In this document: in pieces, positions 23,525 to 23,849 of the stretch
Layout of the letters: each line of letters starts with the position of its first letter
How positions within the stretch are numbered: position 1 is the stretch's first letter
Assembly (NCBI GenBank): GCA_002737105.1
Contig: NSHO01000009.1
Span: 1 to 23,849 of the forward strand
Direction of reading: 5' to 3'
DNA from: Flavobacteriales bacterium
Lineage (GTDB): Bacteria > Bacteroidota > Bacteroidia > Flavobacteriales > Flavobacteriaceae
DNA length: 23,849 bases
The notes under the pieces: model-generated
Seen by the model: only the letters and a program-made list of their open reading frames with translations
Told to the model about the DNA's origin: nothing
Database searches by the model: none
Program-made: the position numbers and the translations under genes

Positions 23525-23554
23525 TAATGAGCGAATTAGATAATTCGCTCATTA
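23525..23554. repeat. Perfect 14-bp inverted repeat
   Basis: TAATGAGCGAATTA (23525-23538) and TAATTCGCTCATTA (23541-23554) are exact inverted copies separated by GA. A degenerate second copy follows (about 23556-23584), with ATTAGGTAATTTGCGCTC echoing ATTAGATAATTCGCTC. No T run is next to it. It lies between the small secreted protein's terminator and the beta-barrel gene. Confidence 0.75.
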
Positions 23555-23592
23555 GCGAAAGAAATAATTAGGTAATTTGCGCTCCCTATACC

Positions 23593-23621
23593 AAAAAAAA
23601 CCGCCTTGTTGGAGGCGGTTT
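23593..23621 (-). terminator. Terminator after the small secreted protein gene
   Basis: On the minus strand AAACCGCC (23621-23614) pairs with GGCGGTTT (23605-23598) around an 8-nt loop. The eight-base T run (23600-23593 on the complement) continues from the stem. It starts 5 nt after the stop codon at 23627. Confidence 0.92.
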
Positions 23622-23626
23622 GTGAT

Positions 23627-23809
23627 TTATGCTTTGGCTTTTGGTTTGAGTGCCCAATAAGCTGTTGCTATGGCTATAATAAATAACACGGGTAAGTAAT
23701 CATTTACCGGTACGTCTTGTACATCGTCTGTAAAGGGTTCTTGTGCTTGAAGTAATCCACAAACTAAAACAAATGCTAAACTGTATATTTTTTTACTATT
23801 ATTTTTCAT
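23627..23809 (-). CDS. Tiny secreted protein with a PEP-CTERM-like tail
   Basis: The 60-aa protein begins with a signal peptide (MKNNSKKIYSLAFVLVCGLLQAQ, cut near residue 22). A short acidic stretch EPFTDDVQD follows, then VPVNDYLPVLFIIAIATAYWALKPKAKA, split here only by reading: a VP.ND motif, a hydrophobic span of about 16 residues and a basic end (KPKAK). This motif-membrane-basic order is the layout of PEP-CTERM-type sorting tails. Flavobacterial annotations use the label PID-CTERM for similar very small proteins, a name given from memory. The mature part is barely longer than the tail itself. A strong terminator follows 5 nt after the stop. The upstream 40 nt to the window edge show no clear promoter. 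Confidence 0.75.
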   Translation of the reverse strand: MKNNSKKIYSLAFVLVCGLLQAQEPFTDDVQDVPVNDYLPVLFIIAIATAYWALKPKAKA

Positions 23810-23849
23810 CTTATCGTTTTTTATTATTCAACAATCCATTTTAATTTAC

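Overview
The window is AT-rich DNA from a member of the Bacteroidota, most likely family Flavobacteriaceae (Flavobacterium or a close relative). The reasons are a type IX secretion protein (PorZ) with a C-terminal sorting tail, a complete Bat operon, SUF genes next to a DUF2480 gene, a DksA-like protein without its zinc cysteines, and several promoters of the Bacteroidetes type (TTG, a 17-23 bp gap, TAnnTTTG) instead of -35/-10 and Shine-Dalgarno signals. Most genes lie on the minus strand; only the tRNA, an AraC-type gene remnant, prfC and hflX are on plus.

Layout: 1-188 is the start of a secreted protein cut by the window edge (minus). 370-449 is tRNA-Leu(CAA). 483-782 is a decayed AraC-type regulator fragment. 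930-3811 holds the translation GTPases prfC (RF3) and hflX. 3819-6890 (minus) is a sulfur/iron-sulfur cluster: sufS, a small lipoprotein gene overlapping sufE, sufE, sufT and a DUF2480 gene; sufB, sufC and sufD are not here. 6979-7572 is lspA, 7657-8046 a dksA-like gene and 8089-11568 ileS. 11648-12361 is recO and 12361-14631 porZ.

14688-22581 (minus) is the Bat (Bacteroides aerotolerance) operon, read moxR, DUF58, a two-membrane-segment protein, batA, a batB-batC fusion, batD. Junctions from the DUF58 gene to batD overlap or are 1 nt apart, so translation is probably coupled. 22803-23444 is a beta-barrel outer membrane protein and 23627-23809 a tiny secreted protein with a PEP-CTERM-like tail; each ends in a clear terminator.

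How the genes work together: the Bat block pairs a MoxR AAA+ ATPase with three VWA-type proteins, a TPR segment and accessory periplasmic proteins, probably an envelope-anchored chaperone-like system. SufS, SufE and SufT mobilise sulfur and help iron-sulfur assembly. LspA matures lipoproteins such as the one in the suf cluster. PorZ serves type IX secretion.

Most noteworthy: a 58-bp double-hairpin repeat lies in frame inside ileS, translates as CHAELVSAS..., and its two halves differ mainly by paired (compensatory) changes. The same IleRS has the swapped signature GIHH (GxHH) in place of HxGH. Other points are the BatB-BatC fusion with a buried signal peptide, a repeat that seems to supply the -33 box of ileS, and repeats in the suf intergenic gaps. 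I did not find a completely new multi-gene system.
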